The notes under the pieces: model-generated
The model's input: the letters and a program-made list of their open reading frames with translations, nothing else
What the model was told of the DNA's origin: nothing
The model's database searches: none
NCBI GenBank assembly: GCA_934418055.1
Contig: CAKRWX010000138.1
Coordinates: 1 to 6,639, forward strand
Reading direction: 5' to 3'
Length of the DNA: 6,639 nt
Source of the DNA: an uncultured Lachnospiraceae bacterium
Lineage (GTDB): Bacteria > Bacillota > Clostridia > Lachnospirales > Lachnospiraceae
Translations under genes and position numbers: made by a program
In this document: positions 6,376 to 6,639 of the stretch, piece by piece
Layout of the letters: the number at the start of each line of letters is the position of its first letter
Position numbering within the stretch: the first letter of the stretch is position 1

Positions 6376-6639
6376 TCACATATTTCCCATAAGTCTATCC
6401 TTAATGATCGCTAAGCACTCTCTCACGCACAGATGCGGAAAGAGGATCGGATCACTTTTGGACGGGATTCCGTATACTTTTGGTATGCCCCATTTTTCTG
6501 CAATCATTCTGGCACGGAATATGTGGAAATTGCTGGTCAGGATCCCCACCTGGACCGGTTTTTTCTCTACTTCCACAAAATCATCCGGAGCTGCGGAACG
6601 AATCACCGGACCACGGTGTTCCCGCTCCTTCACTTTCTC
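6376..6639 (-). CDS. YdcF/DUF218-family protein, C-terminal part only (5' end beyond window)
   Basis: Seen: the frame is open from the right edge to a TGA at 6378-6376, giving 87 residues of the C-terminus. A GTG at 6633 is in frame but is most likely internal, because the preceding codons also read through and the family needs more N-terminal sequence. The block QVGILTSNFHIFRARMIAEKWG followed by VYGIPSKSDPILFPHLCVRECLAIIKDRLMGNM is characteristic of the C-terminal end of DUF218 (YdcF/SanA/ElyC-like) proteins in Clostridia. Family members have a Rossmann-like fold, often behind N-terminal membrane helices; some act in cell-envelope homeostasis, but the role of this clostridial type is not established. 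A hydrophilic stretch (HRGPVIRSAAPDDFVEVEKK) just before the conserved block looks like a linker or insertion. The gene is 17 bp upstream of the peptidase gene and probably in the same operon. Confidence 0.8.
   Translation of the reverse strand, partial: EKVKEREHRGPVIRSAAPDDFVEVEKKPVQVGILTSNFHIFRARMIAEKWGIPKVYGIPSKSDPILFPHLCVRECLAIIKDRLMGNM

Noticed and set aside
6376..6633. Complete 85-codon gene starting at GTG 6633
   Set aside because: The frame stays open to the window edge and the sequence is only the C-terminal end of a DUF218 protein, so it is treated as a partial gene.

Overview
The window looks like a piece of a Lachnospiraceae-type (Clostridium cluster XIVa) Firmicutes chromosome. 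The protein variants fit this group: a long cytosolic M16C peptidase, an Era with a DTPG/NKID/SAL GTPase core and a KH domain, and a short RecO. So do the strong purine-rich ribosome binding sites and the gene order. The taxonomic call is an inference from recognised families, not from a search. Every supported gene lies on the minus strand, so transcription runs from the right edge to the left edge.

Reading in the direction of transcription: (1) 6639-6376, the C-terminal end of a YdcF/DUF218-type protein cut by the right edge; (2) 6358-3416, a complete 980-residue insulinase-like (presequence-protease type, M16C) zinc metallopeptidase; (3) 3296-2397, the ribosome-assembly GTPase Era; (4) 2240-1584, the recombination mediator RecO; (5) 1441 to the left edge, a predicted AAA-ATPase/PD-(D/E)XK-nuclease-type protein that loses its C-terminus to the window edge. 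The first four form one co-directional housekeeping block that is probably an operon. The fifth is visibly more A/T-rich, has its own candidate promoter and looks like an accessory gene placed downstream.

The most unusual part is the non-coding DNA on either side of era. The era-recO gap is almost filled by a 133-bp element (2250-2382) with imperfect 14-bp terminal inverted repeats and three internal hairpins. It separates a perfect, now unused, Shine-Dalgarno sequence next to the era stop from the recO start. The recO start instead uses a GGAG that abuts the far end of the element. The gap between the peptidase gene and era carries another copy of the element's terminal motif and a separate strong hairpin. 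This is best read as a small interspersed repeat (MITE- or REP-like) or a structured mRNA leader. I did not find evidence for a larger undescribed multi-gene system.
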